Source: Coprousia sp963931435 (GTDB lineage: Bacteria; Actinomycetota; Coriobacteriia; Coriobacteriales; Coriobacteriaceae). Taken from it: DNA of 64,000 nt. The notes under the pieces are model-generated. The model saw only the letters and a list, made by a program, of their open reading frames with translations, was not told where the DNA came from and did not search any database. The translations under genes and the position numbers were made by a program. Shown one piece after another: positions 49,152-58,120 of this stretch. Within the stretch, counting starts at the first letter, position 1. Each line of letters begins with the position of its first letter. The stretch covers positions 1,240,001-1,304,000 of the forward strand of contig OZ007012.1 of the NCBI GenBank assembly GCA_963931435.1, given 5' to 3'.

Positions 49152-49817
49152 CTACAGCTCGATGCAGAAGACGTAGTCGCCGCCGGCATCCTGCTCGATC
49201 TCGTCGGAGCCCAGCGTGGAGAACGAGGCCGAGTCGAACCCGGCGTCGACGGTGAAGAACATCTTGTAGCCGTCGAGCGAGGCGGCCTGGTCGTCGGAGA
49301 GCGTCGCGATGACCATGAACGGGCAGCTCGCCCCTGGCTCGAGCTCGAAGCTCCCCAGCGTGCTGCCGTCGGCGGGCGCCGCCCAGATGGTGCCCGCGGA
49401 GAGCTCCATGGAGTTGCCGGTGTAGAGCAGCGCGGGGCTGGAGATGGACATCGTGGTGCCGTCGCCGATGGACGCGGCCTCGTCGCCGGTGTTGGTCACC
49501 TCGCCGTGGACCACGAGGTACTTCGAGCCGTCCTGGTCCTCCATGTAGACGTAGTAGCCGTTCGGGTTGGCGGGCTGGACCTCGTCCATCACCTCGTAGC
49601 CGGTGAGCGTCGCGGAGAAGCCGTCGCCCTCGAACGCCTCATCAAGCTCGACGTTCTGCTGGCCCTCGAAGGTGACGGGGTCCTCGAACGAGCCGGTCGC
49701 CTGCGGCTCCTGCTCGGCCGCGGCAGGTGCGTCGCCGCCAGTACCGCCTTGGCATCCGGCGCTGGCGAGGGCGAGGGCGCAGGCGGCGGCCCCGACGATG
49801 AGAGAACGGATGCGCAT
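49152..49817 (-). CDS. Putative lipoprotein of unknown function
   Basis: The 221-residue protein has a lipoprotein signal peptide (MRIRSLIVGAAACALALASA, lipobox LASAGC with Cys22) and then an acidic linker. The mature part is beta-rich (VTFEGQQNVELDEAF, YLVVHGEVTNTGDEAA, FELEPGASCPFMVIATL) and resembles the immunoglobulin-like fold of DUF4352-type extracellular domains, though that link is weak. It lies nine bases before selD and 115 after the DUF3343 gene, so it is inside the selenium operon. A link to selenium or substrate capture at the cell surface is only positional. Confidence 0.7.
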   Translation of the reverse strand: MRIRSLIVGAAACALALASAGCQGGTGGDAPAAAEQEPQATGSFEDPVTFEGQQNVELDEAFEGDGFSATLTGYEVMDEVQPANPNGYYVYMEDQDGSKYLVVHGEVTNTGDEAASIGDGTTMSISSPALLYTGNSMELSAGTIWAAPADGSTLGSFELEPGASCPFMVIATLSDDQAASLDGYKMFFTVDAGFDSASFSTLGSDEIEQDAGGDYVFCIEL

Positions 49818-49932
49818 GGGATTCCCCTTTCCTCTGAGAAGCGATGCCCCTCCACCGTATCATGCCCGCCGCGGCGCGGCAGGTCGCGGACGGGCCGACG
49901 GGCGGCACGCACCGGTGAAAGGAGGGCGGGGC

Positions 49933-50172
49933 TCAGAGGGCGTCCTCGAACCACGCCGCCACGCGCACGCGCCCCGCGACGGCCCGCTCGAAGCGCTCGC
50001 GCGCCCCGGGGGCCGCGGGCATGCGCCAGGCGAGCCCGCACTCGGCGGTGATCCACGTGGGCGTGGGCACGAGACGCCCCGCGACGCCGGCCCCGCCGCA
50101 CAGGCGCTCGGCCTCGAGCGCGTCGAACGTGCTCGGAAACGTCGCCACCGTCCATGCGCGCCCGCCGCTCAT
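49933..50172 (-). CDS. DUF3343 protein, selenium-cluster component
   Basis: A 79-residue protein whose ATG at 50172 overlaps the desulfurase stop as ATGA; the frame's longer version is ignored. It carries the DUF3343 pattern: VATFPSTFDALEAERL near the N-terminus and LVPTPTWITAECGLAWRMP in the middle, with one conserved Cys. DUF3343 proteins are regularly encoded beside yedF, a class-V aminotransferase and selD. The Cys suggests sulfur or selenium carriage, but the function is not known. Confidence 0.8.
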   Translation of the reverse strand: MSGGRAWTVATFPSTFDALEAERLCGGAGVAGRLVPTPTWITAECGLAWRMPAAPGARERFERAVAGRVRVAAWFEDAL

Positions 50173-51314
50173 CGTGGCTCCCGGGCGATGAGCGCGAGCG
50201 CCTCGAGCGCGGCGTCCACCTCGGATACGTCCGTGTACCACCCGAACGAGAAGCGCACCGCACCCTGACCGAGGGTGCCGAGCGCGGCGTGCGCCCGGGG
50301 CGCGCAGTGCAGGCCCGCCCGCACCGCGATCCCGAAACCCTCCGCGAGGCGGTCCGCCACGCGCGCGGAATCGAGGCCGCGCACGTTGAGGGCCACCGTG
50401 GCGACGTGGTCCATGCCATCGCGCAGGCCGTAGACGGTGACGCCCGGAATCGCGCGGGCGCCCGCCACGAAGCGCCCGCGCAGCTCCGCGTCGTGGGCGC
50501 GGACCGCCTCGACGCCGGTATCGAGCAGGAAGCGCGCCGCGGCCCCCAGCCCAGCGATGCCCGGGGTGTTGAGCGTGCCCGCCTCCAGGTGCTCGGGGTA
50601 GGTGTCGGGCTGGTGCGCGAGCGCGCCCTGCACGCCGGTGCCGCCGCTCACGAGCGGCCGCACCTGGACGCCCTCCCCCACCACCAGGCCGCCCGTGCCC
50701 TGCGGCCCCATGAGCGCCTTGTGGCCGGTGAACGCGAGGAGGTCGGCCCCGAGCGCGTGGAAGTCGATGGGCACGGCGCCGGCGGTCTGCGCGGCGTCGA
50801 CGAGCAGGAGCGCGCCCGCCGCGTGCGCGATGCGCGCGATCCGGGCGACCGGCAGCACCACGCCAGTGAGGTTTGAGGCGTGCGGCACTACCACGAGGCG
50901 CGTGCCCGGGCGCACGAGGCGCTCGAAGTCCTCAAGGTCGATCGAGCCGTCCGGCGCCACGGGCGCGAAGGCCGCCTCCGCCCCGCGCTCGCGCACGAGC
51001 GCGCCGATCGGCCGGAGCACCGAGTTGTGGTCGAAGTCCGTCGCCACCACGCGCTCGCCCGCGCCCACGCAGCCCAGGATCGCCGTGTTGAGCGCCTGCG
51101 TGGCGTTCGCGCAGAACACGACGCGCTCCGGATGGTCGAACGAGAAGAGCTCGGAAAGCGCGAGGCGGGCGCCCGCCACCGTGCGCGCCGCGGCCAGATC
51201 GCCCGCGCCGGCGCCGCGGGCTGCGCTCCCCGCCCCATCGAGCGCCGCGAGCACGGCGGCGGCCACGCATGGCGGGCGGCGCGCGGCGGTGGCGGCGTTG
51301 TTGAGGTAGATCAC
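50169..51314 (-). CDS. Cysteine desulfurase family protein (selenium/sulfur donor)
   Basis: This class-V PLP aminotransferase-fold enzyme, 381 residues, begins with GTG 51314, overlapping the yedF stop. It has the N-terminal MIYLNNAATAARRP, the Schiff-base Lys in AFTGHKALMGPQGTGGL, and the catalytic Cys in RAGLHCAPRAHAALGT. This subgroup (the short desulfurase-like family in selenium clusters) probably releases sulfur or selenium from cysteine or selenocysteine. It lies between yedF and DUF3343 with four-base overlaps on both sides, so the three proteins should work together. Confidence 0.9.
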   Translation of the reverse strand: MIYLNNAATAARRPPCVAAAVLAALDGAGSAARGAGAGDLAAARTVAGARLALSELFSFDHPERVVFCANATQALNTAILGCVGAGERVVATDFDHNSVLRPIGALVRERGAEAAFAPVAPDGSIDLEDFERLVRPGTRLVVVPHASNLTGVVLPVARIARIAHAAGALLLVDAAQTAGAVPIDFHALGADLLAFTGHKALMGPQGTGGLVVGEGVQVRPLVSGGTGVQGALAHQPDTYPEHLEAGTLNTPGIAGLGAAARFLLDTGVEAVRAHDAELRGRFVAGARAIPGVTVYGLRDGMDHVATVALNVRGLDSARVADRLAEGFGIAVRAGLHCAPRAHAALGTLGQGAVRFSFGWYTDVSEVDAALEALALIAREPR

Positions 51315-51997
51315 AGCGTGACGACCCTCCCCGTCCCCATCATGGCCTCGGTGATGGCGTACAGGTTGGTGACGCCGCCCACGGCGAGCTCGTCGGTGAT
51401 CCCCAGGTAGTCGAGGCAGGTGCCACAGGTGAGCACCTCGGTGCCCCGGCGCTCGAGCTCGCGGATGTCCTCGAGCGCGGGCGATCCGGCACTCGTCAGC
51501 CGCGCGCCGCCGTTGTAGAAGATGATGGTGCGCGGCACCTCCGCGCGCTGCGAGAGGGCGTAGAGCACGCCGCGCATGAGGATGCCGCCCAGCTCGTCGT
51601 CACCGCGGCCGAGCCCCGCGCCCCCGATGAGCACCACCGCCGGCGCATCCGGACGCGCGCCAGCGGCCACCGCCGCGGCGGCATCGGCGGATGCGCCGCC
51701 CGCGTCGGACTCGACCGGCCCGATCTCTCCGGTACCCGATGCCGCGGGAGCGCCCGGCGCCTCCGGGCCGTCCCCGGCGCCCGGCGCCTCCACGATCTCG
51801 ACCGACCAGCCGCCCGGGATCTCCTCCACCCGTGCCTCAGTCTTCCGGCTCGCCGCCAGGCGGCGCAGGTTCTCCACGGCGACCTCGTTGTCCACCGCCA
51901 CGCGCACCGCACCTGCGGACGCCGGATCGGCGAGCGCCTGCAGGGCGCGCACCACCGGCTTGGGACAGGTCTCCCCGAAGCAGTCGAGCTCGATCAT
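51311..51997 (-). CDS. yedF: YedF, sulfurtransferase-like selenium metabolism protein
   Basis: The 228-residue protein joins a TusA-like domain (1-70, active Cys in FGETCPKPVVRAL) to a DsrE-like domain (about 115-228, VVLIGGAGLGRGDDELGGIL and EVLTCGTCLDYLGI with two Cys) through an Ala/Gly/Pro-rich linker. This is the YedF form tied to selenium metabolism. Persulfide or perselenide transfer from the desulfurase to SelD or to the cofactor is the likely job. It is first in the yedF-desulfurase-DUF3343 set, 114 bases after modC. A TATCAT element at about 52055 may be its promoter. Confidence 0.92.
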   Translation of the reverse strand: MIELDCFGETCPKPVVRALQALADPASAGAVRVAVDNEVAVENLRRLAASRKTEARVEEIPGGWSVEIVEAPGAGDGPEAPGAPAASGTGEIGPVESDAGGASADAAAAVAAGARPDAPAVVLIGGAGLGRGDDELGGILMRGVLYALSQRAEVPRTIIFYNGGARLTSAGSPALEDIRELERRGTEVLTCGTCLDYLGITDELAVGGVTNLYAITEAMMGTGRVVTL

Positions 51998-52111
51998 CGC
52001 GCGCCTCCTTTCCGCCGACCGCGCCCGCGCGATCGGCCATGCCGTACACCCCATGATACGGCCTTGTCGGCGTCAGCGTCGCGAGGCAGCGCTTTTTTGC
52101 ACCGAGAGCGC

Positions 52112-53182
52112 TCAGGCGCGCACCAGGTGGATGCGGTGCGCGTCGAAGTGCATGCGCAGCACATCGCCCGCCTGCGGCAGCGCGCCGCCCGCCGCGCTCC
52201 TGAGGTCGATCTTCCACTGCAGCCGGCTCGGCGAGTCCGCACGCGGCGGATCGAGCAGCACCAGTCGCTCGAAGCGTGCGTCGCTCACGCGCGCCACCCT
52301 GAGGTCGTAGGTGTTGCGCCCGGGCGCCTCGCGGTTGTCGAGATGGAAGTACGAGGCGCGGATGCCCAGATAGGCCACGTCGTCGGGCACGGGGGCGCCC
52401 ACATCGAAGACCATGCCCCAATCGAGCGCCTCGACGAGCGTGGCCCCCGCCTTGCGCGCCGGGCTCGTGTTCTTGCAGCCCGTGAGGCGCAGGGCGGCGA
52501 GCGTGCGCGGGCGGCGCATGAGCTCGCGCGGCGTGCCCTCCTCGGCCACGCGCCCCGCCTGCATCACCACGATGCGGTCGCACAGCCGGCACGCCTCGTC
52601 GATGTCGTGGCTCACGTAGAGCACGGTGGCGTCGAGGGCGTCGAACAAGTCGAGCAGGTTCTGCTCGAGCGCGCTCTTGAGGTAGGAGTCGAGCGCGCTC
52701 ATGGGCTCGTCGAGCAGATAGATCCCCGGATGCGCCGCCACCATGCGGGCGAGCGCCACGCGCTGCTGCTGCCCGCCCGACAGCCCCGCCGGGAACCTTC
52801 CGGCGAAGCCCTCCATCCCGAAGAGCGCCAGGTAGCGGCGGGCGAGCTCGGCCTGGCGCGCGGGACCCAGCGCGGCGTCCATGCCGGCGCGCACGTTCTG
52901 CTCGACGGTGAGGTTGGGGAACAGCTGGTAGTTCTGGAACAGCAGGGCGCACTTGCGCTGCTGCGGCGGAAGGTCGATGCCGGCGGCGGAATCGAAGAGC
53001 ACCGTGCCGTTCACCACGATGCGGCCCTCGTCCGGCGTCTCCACCCCGGCGATGCAGCGCAGGGTGCAGCTCTTGCCGCAGCCCGAGGCGCCCAGCAGCG
53101 CCACGCGCTCGTCCCCGGCTTCAAGCTCGATGTCGAGCTCGAAGCCCGGGTAGCGTTTCCTGATCGAGAGCTCGAGCGACAT
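52112..53182 (-). CDS. modC: Molybdate ABC transporter ATP-binding protein
   Basis: The 356-residue ATPase has Walker A GASGCGKSCTLRCI, signature LSGGQQQRVALARM, and Walker B IYLLDEPMSALDSYLK. The final ~110 residues replace the usual tandem regulatory domain with a segment (YLGIRASYFHLDNRE to the end) that I could not assign beyond a TOBE-like position. ATG 53182 overlaps the modB stop by one base (TGATG). It powers uptake of molybdate for the hydroxylases. Confidence 0.92.
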   Translation of the reverse strand: MSLELSIRKRYPGFELDIELEAGDERVALLGASGCGKSCTLRCIAGVETPDEGRIVVNGTVLFDSAAGIDLPPQQRKCALLFQNYQLFPNLTVEQNVRAGMDAALGPARQAELARRYLALFGMEGFAGRFPAGLSGGQQQRVALARMVAAHPGIYLLDEPMSALDSYLKSALEQNLLDLFDALDATVLYVSHDIDEACRLCDRIVVMQAGRVAEEGTPRELMRRPRTLAALRLTGCKNTSPARKAGATLVEALDWGMVFDVGAPVPDDVAYLGIRASYFHLDNREAPGRNTYDLRVARVSDARFERLVLLDPPRADSPSRLQWKIDLRSAAGGALPQAGDVLRMHFDAHRIHLVRA

Positions 53183-54960
53183 CAGGCGCCCCCTTCCCGG
53201 CGCGCGGCGGCATCCGGCGCCGAGGCGCGTATGAGCGCGCGGAGCTCCTCGGCGTCGATGCGCAGCACGTCGCCGCCGTGATCGGCCGCCGTCCAGGCCC
53301 CGAGCGCGGCACCGGCAGCCGGTCGGGACGAGGCCGGCCCGTCCGCGTCCGGATGAGCCGAGCGCCCGCGGCGATGCCACCGCACCGCCCCCGGCACGCC
53401 GCCCCGGGCGCGGTAGCGCTGGCTACGCGCCGTGTATATGTTGATGGCGAGCACCACCGCGAAGCTGAACGCGATCACCACGGCCACCCAGAAGAGCGCC
53501 ACGTCGGTGTCGCCGCTCATCCACTCGAAATAGATGGCGATGGGGATGGTCTGGGTGACTCCCGCGTAGTTGCCCGCGAAGAAGAGCGTGCAGCCGAACT
53601 CGCCCATGGCGCGGGCGAAGGCGAGCACCGTGCCCGCCGCGATGGAGGGCCAGGCGAGCGGCATCATGAGGGTGCGAAAGATCCTCCCCTCGCTCCAGCC
53701 GAGCGTGCGCGCCGCGTCGAGCACGGCCGCGTCGAGCGACTCGAAGGCGCCGAGCGCGGTGCGGTACATGAGCGGAAAGCTCACCACGACGGCCGAGATG
53801 ACGGCGGCCGGCCAGGTGAACACGAGCGAGACGCCGTGGGCGATGAGCCAGCGCCCCACGGGCGTCGCCTGCCCGAACAACAGCAGGAGCAGGAAGCCGC
53901 ATACCGTGGGCGGCAGGACCATTGGGATGGTGAACACCGAGTCGAGGAGCCCCTTCAGGCGGCTCGAGGCGCCCAGGGTGCGCCATGCGGCGAGAAGCCC
54001 GAGCACGAAGGTGATCGCGAGCGCCGCCGCGCTCGTCTTGAGCGACACCCAGAAGGGGGCGAGGTCCACTCCCGCGAGGAAGTCCCCCGCGCGCTCCAGG
54101 GGGCCCGGCTCGGCGGCGGGATCGACGGCGGAGGCCGGGACGAGCACCCCGCCGTCGCACCACAGGGCGCCGGAGGCAAGGTCGAGCCCCATCGCCGCGG
54201 CCGCCGCCGAGGGCGCCGCGCCGGCGCCCGCCGCAGCGGGCTGCACGCTCGCGTAGCGGCGCCCGCCCGCCTCCACGCAGAACCGGTAGCGATACGCACC
54301 CTCCACGACCTCGGGGGCACTGGTCAGGCGCAGCTCCTTCTCGCCGACCGCATCGGCGATGGTCGCTCCGCCGCGCGACCCCTCCTCGTCGAGCGCGGTC
54401 ACGAGCGCCTCCACGGCGAGCGCGGCGCGCGCGTCCGCAAGGTCGAGCCCGAGCTCCGCGGCCGCGGCGGGGTCCACCCAGATGAAGACGCTCTCCTCGG
54501 TCACGAGCGCCACGAGGTTCACCCCTTCGGGCAGCGGATAACGGTACCCCAGGTCGACGCCGTCCGCGGGGCGCGCGGCGCCCTTCTGGTAGCGCTTGAA
54601 GCCCTGGACGGCGATGCCCGCCTCCTCCGCGACGGCGGAGCCCTCCTCGGCGCCGGGCGCGACGGCGGCCTCCGCTGCATCCTGGGCCCGGGCCGGGTGC
54701 GGCCACGCGATGCAGCAGATGAGGGCGAGGGCCAGGGCCAGGAGCGTGCGGGCAAGGAGGGAGCGCCGCGCCGATGAGGTCGCGCCGTCCACTGGGACCG
54801 CGCGTCCTGTCAAGATCGCACCGCACAACGAGGCCTCACCACCAGACGCACCCGCTTCACCCGACGGAACGGGCGACGCAGGCCGGTCAGGGTCCAGGGA
54901 AGAAGACATCGAGAGCGCACCCGCCGTCGGCGCGCCCTGCGCCCGTCCCTTCATCCGCAT
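53182..54960 (-). CDS. modB: Molybdate ABC permease fused to a large extracytoplasmic N-terminal domain
   Basis: Ordinary ModB has about 230 residues. This one has 592 from ATG 54960 (GGAGGGGG seven bases upstream; other starts are possible). Residues 66-92 form a signal-type hydrophobic segment ending ARAQDAA. Residues about 93-300 are a predicted exported domain of unknown fold (YRYPLPEGVNLVALVTEESV, GAYRYRFCVEAGGRRYA). Residues about 303-512 are the permease, with five or six membrane helices and the ATPase-coupling EAA-type loop ESLDAAVLDAARTLGWSEG. An 80-residue cytoplasmic tail follows (HGGDVLRIDAEELRALIRAS). A long Pro/Ser-rich run before the signal segment suggests the true start may be later. 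Confidence 0.85.
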   Translation of the reverse strand: MRMKGRAQGAPTAGALSMSSSLDPDRPASPVPSGEAGASGGEASLCGAILTGRAVPVDGATSSARRSLLARTLLALALALICCIAWPHPARAQDAAEAAVAPGAEEGSAVAEEAGIAVQGFKRYQKGAARPADGVDLGYRYPLPEGVNLVALVTEESVFIWVDPAAAAELGLDLADARAALAVEALVTALDEEGSRGGATIADAVGEKELRLTSAPEVVEGAYRYRFCVEAGGRRYASVQPAAAGAGAAPSAAAAAMGLDLASGALWCDGGVLVPASAVDPAAEPGPLERAGDFLAGVDLAPFWVSLKTSAAALAITFVLGLLAAWRTLGASSRLKGLLDSVFTIPMVLPPTVCGFLLLLLFGQATPVGRWLIAHGVSLVFTWPAAVISAVVVSFPLMYRTALGAFESLDAAVLDAARTLGWSEGRIFRTLMMPLAWPSIAAGTVLAFARAMGEFGCTLFFAGNYAGVTQTIPIAIYFEWMSGDTDVALFWVAVVIAFSFAVVLAINIYTARSQRYRARGGVPGAVRWHRRGRSAHPDADGPASSRPAAGAALGAWTAADHGGDVLRIDAEELRALIRASAPDAAARREGGA

Positions 54961-55025
54961 CCCCGCACCCCCTCCGGCGCCGTCCATCTCCCTCATCGCA
55001 GACGGCCCCGGCTGCATGGGGGACC

Positions 55026-55107
55026 GCCCGGCTACTATACCGCAGGCGCCGGCCGTCGGGGCCCGCAGGTGCCCGCCGCAGGCCCCGCGCCCCTCCCCGT
55101 GCCCGCG
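55026..55107 (-). promoter_or_regulatory. Possible internal promoter for modBC
   Basis: Between modA and modB the minus strand reads GCGGTATAGTAGCC (about 55043-55030), giving a -10 hexamer TATAGT near the modB start. A GC-rich inverted segment just upstream could weaken modA read-through. No clear -35 is present. Confidence 0.35.
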
Positions 55108-55968
55108 CTACGCCAGCTCGAAGCCGTACTCCGCCCAGACGGCGAGCGCGTCCTCGTCATCCATGCAGAAATCGAGATAGGCCGCGGCCTCCTCGGGATG
55201 CTCGGAGGCGGTGGCGACGGCGCCGGGGTAGACGATCGGCTTGTGCGACTCGGCCGGGCAGATATAGGCCACCTCGATGCCCTCGTAGCGGTAGACGTCG
55301 GAGGTGTAGACGAACCCGATCGCGCAGTCGCCCGTGGCCACGTACTGGGCGGCCGTGCCCACCTTGTCGGCCTGCACCACCTTGCCGGCGATCGCGTCGG
55401 CGTATGCGCCGCCCTCGCCGCTGTCCTCGCTGTAGAGGCCCACGCTCGCGAGCGCCTGGTTGGCATACGTGCCCGCGGGCACGGCGCCCGGCTCGCCGAT
55501 GGCGATGCCGCCCTCCACGGCGGCGACGTCCTCCAGCGAGGATATCTGGATGTCCGAGCCCGCGGCGCGCACGATCACCAGGTCGTTGGTGAAAAGGTCG
55601 CGGCGCGTCGCCGGATCCACCAGCCCCGCCTCCTCGGCATCGTCCATCGTGCCGGAGGACGCCGTGATGAGCACGTCCACGGGCGCGCCGCCGCGCATCT
55701 GCTCCACCAGGTCGCCGGAGCCCTTGTACTGGGTGTCCGCGAAGGTGACGCCGGCGGCTTTGGTGTAGAGGGACTCGACCTCGGGCATGGCCTTCTCCAG
55801 CGAGTTGGCGGCGAAGGTCTGCAGCTCGACGGCGTCGGCGGCATCCGCGGCGGCGTCGGCGCTGCCGGCGGCGGGCTGCTCGGCGCTGGTGCAGCCTGCG
55901 GCAGCGAGGGCGAGCGCGGCAGAGGCGCCGGCGATGAAGGAGCGGCGCGAGGTGATGGCGGCATGCAT
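55108..55968 (-). CDS. modA: Molybdate ABC transporter substrate-binding lipoprotein
   Basis: The 286-residue exported binding protein starts at ATG 55968 with a twin-arginine-like SRRSFIAGASAALALAAAGC that ends in a lipobox Cys. ModA-type motifs include AANSLEKAMPEVESLY, VDVLITASSGTMDDAEEAGL and AVPAGTYANQAL. The family binds molybdate or tungstate. It lies first in modA-modB-modC, behind an AT-rich promoter. An extension of 14 residues is possible but lacks a ribosome-binding site. Confidence 0.92.
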   Translation of the reverse strand: MHAAITSRRSFIAGASAALALAAAGCTSAEQPAAGSADAAADAADAVELQTFAANSLEKAMPEVESLYTKAAGVTFADTQYKGSGDLVEQMRGGAPVDVLITASSGTMDDAEEAGLVDPATRRDLFTNDLVIVRAAGSDIQISSLEDVAAVEGGIAIGEPGAVPAGTYANQALASVGLYSEDSGEGGAYADAIAGKVVQADKVGTAAQYVATGDCAIGFVYTSDVYRYEGIEVAYICPAESHKPIVYPGAVATASEHPEEAAAYLDFCMDDEDALAVWAEYGFELA

Positions 55969-56023
55969 GAGGGGTCCCCCTTCCCGTGTGCGCGGCGGCG
56001 GAGACTCCATCGTCGCGCTCTCA

Positions 56024-56070
56024 TTATTCTTGCAGCAGATTATACTCTTTTGAGAATAATCTTATGGGGA
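56024..56070 (-). promoter_or_regulatory. modABC promoter with inverted repeats
   Basis: An AT-rich patch carries a consensus -10 TATAAT on the minus strand (56044-56039). Inverted repeats flank it: ATTATTCT (56023-56030) pairs with AGAATAAT (56053-56060), and GATTAT/ATAATC-type half-sites overlap the -10. This fits an operator for a molybdate-sensing repressor. ModE-type binding is only an inference, since no modE gene is in the window. Confidence 0.55.
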
Positions 56071-56136
56071 AAACACCTTGTAGAGCCAACGGTTGGAATC
56101 CGCCGATGCGCCGAGGCTTGTGAACCTCCGCTGCTC

Positions 56137-56610
56137 TCAGTGCCCGCCGCCGGCGGCCATCTTGACCGCGTGCTCGAGCTGGTCGGCCACGGCCTCCCAG
56201 CCCTCGCGCGCCGCCTTGGTGGAGCCGGGCAGGTTCACCACGAGGGCGCGTCCGCGCTGCATGCAGCGGGCGCGCGACAGCATGGCGCGGCGCGTCTTGG
56301 TCATCGAGTAGGCGCGGATCGCCTCCGCGATGCCGGGCACGTCGCGCTCGCAGGCCGCCGCGGTCGCCTCGGGCGTCACGTCGCGGAGCGAGAGCCCCGT
56401 ACCGCCGCAGGTGAGCACGATGTCGGCCGCGCGCTCGTCCACCGCACGCACGATCTCGGCGCTGATGCGCGCCGCGTCGTCGGGCACCACCACGTGGCTC
56501 ACCGCGGTCCACCCCGCGGCGCGCACCAGCTCCTCGAGCGCCGCGCCCGCCTCGTCCTCGGCGAGCGATCGCGTATCGGAGCAGGTGATGATCGAGAACC
56601 GGATGTCCAT
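56137..56610 (-). CDS. mogA: MogA/MoaB-type molybdopterin adenylyltransferase
   Basis: The 157-residue MoCF-fold protein activates molybdopterin by adenylylation. The sequence shows SIITCSDTRSLAEDEAG, the GGTG motif in VLTCGGTGLSLRDVTPEAT, VPGIAEAIR, and the late NLPGSTKAAREGW. MoaB and MogA cannot be told apart by motif alone. It lies three bases after moeA, so the two are co-transcribed; MoeA would then insert molybdate into its product. Confidence 0.9.
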   Translation of the reverse strand: MDIRFSIITCSDTRSLAEDEAGAALEELVRAAGWTAVSHVVVPDDAARISAEIVRAVDERAADIVLTCGGTGLSLRDVTPEATAAACERDVPGIAEAIRAYSMTKTRRAMLSRARCMQRGRALVVNLPGSTKAAREGWEAVADQLEHAVKMAAGGGH

Positions 56611-56613
56611 AGG

Positions 56614-57873
56614 CTAGAGCACCGTCCCCTCCGGCAGGTCGATGCGCACCACGTCCGCCTCGTCGCCCGCCGCATAGCCCTCAAGGCCGTCGGGGACCAT
56701 GAGGACGCAGTTCGCGCGATGGAGCGTGCCCAGCAGCGCGGAGTTCTGCGAGTGCGCCTCGGTGACCGTGAGCTCACCGGTCTTCGCGTCGCGGACGAGG
56801 CGCGCGCGGTCGTAGTAGCGGCGCGCCTGCTTCTTGGGCACGTCGTGCGTCACGCGGGCGCGCTGGTGCGGACGGGGCGCGAAGGCGAAGCCGCGCATGG
56901 CGCGCAGGGCTGGACGCGCGAGCATCTCGAAGCCCATGTAGGCCGCCGCCGGGTTGCCCGAGAGCCCCAAGAAGGGCACGCCGCGCACCATCCCGAACGT
57001 GATGGCCTTGCCCGGCTTCATGGAGATGAGGTCGAACACCATCTCGCCCTCGCGCCGCACGAGCTCGGGCACGTAGTCGTAATCGCCCTTCGAGGCGCCG
57101 CCGCTCGTGACCACCAGGTCGCACTCCGCGCAGGCGCGCAGGATGAGCGCGCAGATGGCGTCCCCGTCATCCGGCGCGATGCCGTAGAAGACCGGCTCGG
57201 CGAACGCGGCGGCGGCCTCGGCCATGAGGGCGGAGGAGTTGGCGTCGCGGATCTGCCCGCGCCGGGGCACCGCGCCGGGGGCGACGAGCTCGGTGCCGAG
57301 CGAGATGATGCCGACGCGCGGGGCGCGGTGCACGAGTACCTCGGAGCGCCCCGCCGAGGCCAGAAGCCCCGCGCCGGCAGGCGTGCAGACCTCGCCCGCG
57401 GCCATGACCACCGAGCCGCGCCGGGCCTCCAGCCCGGGCTCGCGCACGTTGGAGCCCGGGCGCTCGGGCGCGCGGAAGGCGACGCGCGAGCCCTCGTTGC
57501 CGTCGCCCTCGAGCACCTCGGTCACCTCGTACTTGACCACCGCGTCGGCGCCCTCCGGACAGGGCGCGCCCGTCATGATGCGCACCGCGCAGCCCGCCTC
57601 GACCGCACCCTCGAACACGTGCCCGGCCGCCTCGTGGCCCACCACGTCCAGGACCACGGGGGCCTCGGGCGTCGCTGTGGCGATGTCGGCGGAGCGCACC
57701 GCGTAGCCGTCCATGGCGCTCGCCGCGAAGGGCGAGAGGTCGATGTCGCTTTCCACGTCCTCGGCGAGCGGCAGCCCCGCCGCGCGCCACACCGGCACCG
57801 CGACCGCCTCCGTGGGCGCGACGCGCTCCAAGATGAGCCGCTGCGCCTCCTCGACGGTGATCATTTCCGACAT
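56614..57873 (-). CDS. moeA: Molybdopterin molybdenumtransferase
   Basis: MoeA inserts molybdate into adenylylated molybdopterin. The 419 residues (ATG 57873, AGGGGG upstream) carry FAASAMDGYAVRSADI, IMTGAPCPEGADAVVKYE, ISLGTELV, TSGGASKGDYDYV (the MoCF GGxS motif) and LSGNPAAAYMGFE. It is followed by mogA. A -10 TATACT at 57948-57943 on the minus strand, 70 bases upstream, is the likely promoter. It closes the molybdenum/selenium island. Confidence 0.95.
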   Translation of the reverse strand: MSEMITVEEAQRLILERVAPTEAVAVPVWRAAGLPLAEDVESDIDLSPFAASAMDGYAVRSADIATATPEAPVVLDVVGHEAAGHVFEGAVEAGCAVRIMTGAPCPEGADAVVKYEVTEVLEGDGNEGSRVAFRAPERPGSNVREPGLEARRGSVVMAAGEVCTPAGAGLLASAGRSEVLVHRAPRVGIISLGTELVAPGAVPRRGQIRDANSSALMAEAAAAFAEPVFYGIAPDDGDAICALILRACAECDLVVTSGGASKGDYDYVPELVRREGEMVFDLISMKPGKAITFGMVRGVPFLGLSGNPAAAYMGFEMLARPALRAMRGFAFAPRPHQRARVTHDVPKKQARRYYDRARLVRDAKTGELTVTEAHSQNSALLGTLHRANCVLMVPDGLEGYAAGDEADVVRIDLPEGTVL

Positions 57874-58032
57874 GGTGAACCCCCTGTTTGCCTCCCCCGC
57901 CGCGTCCGGGCGCGGCGGTCCGTCTTGCATTGTTCTCATTCTAGTATAGAGATGGGCGCCCGCGACGCGACGCCCTCGCCCGCCCCATGAGCGCCATGTC
58001 GGGCGGCTCGGTGCTGCGGACGCACAAGACCG

Positions 58033-58120
58033 CAGCCCCGCAGCCCCGCAGCCCCGCAGCCCCGCAGCCCCGCAGCCCCGCAGCCCCGCAGCCCCGCAGC
58101 CCCGCAGCCCCGCAGCCCCG
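58033..58120. repeat. Octanucleotide tandem repeat, 11 copies
   Basis: The unit CAGCCCCG is repeated exactly eleven times (88 bases) in the gap between the divergent moeA and CLC genes. It ends ten bases before the -10 hexamer (TATACT, 58131-58136) of the CLC gene, so the repeat occupies the -35 position. Eight is not a multiple of three and the tract is perfect, which makes copy-number change by slippage likely. Confidence 0.95.

Noticed and set aside
58033..58120. CRISPR array
   Set aside because: The repeats are eight bases long and contiguous, with no spacers.
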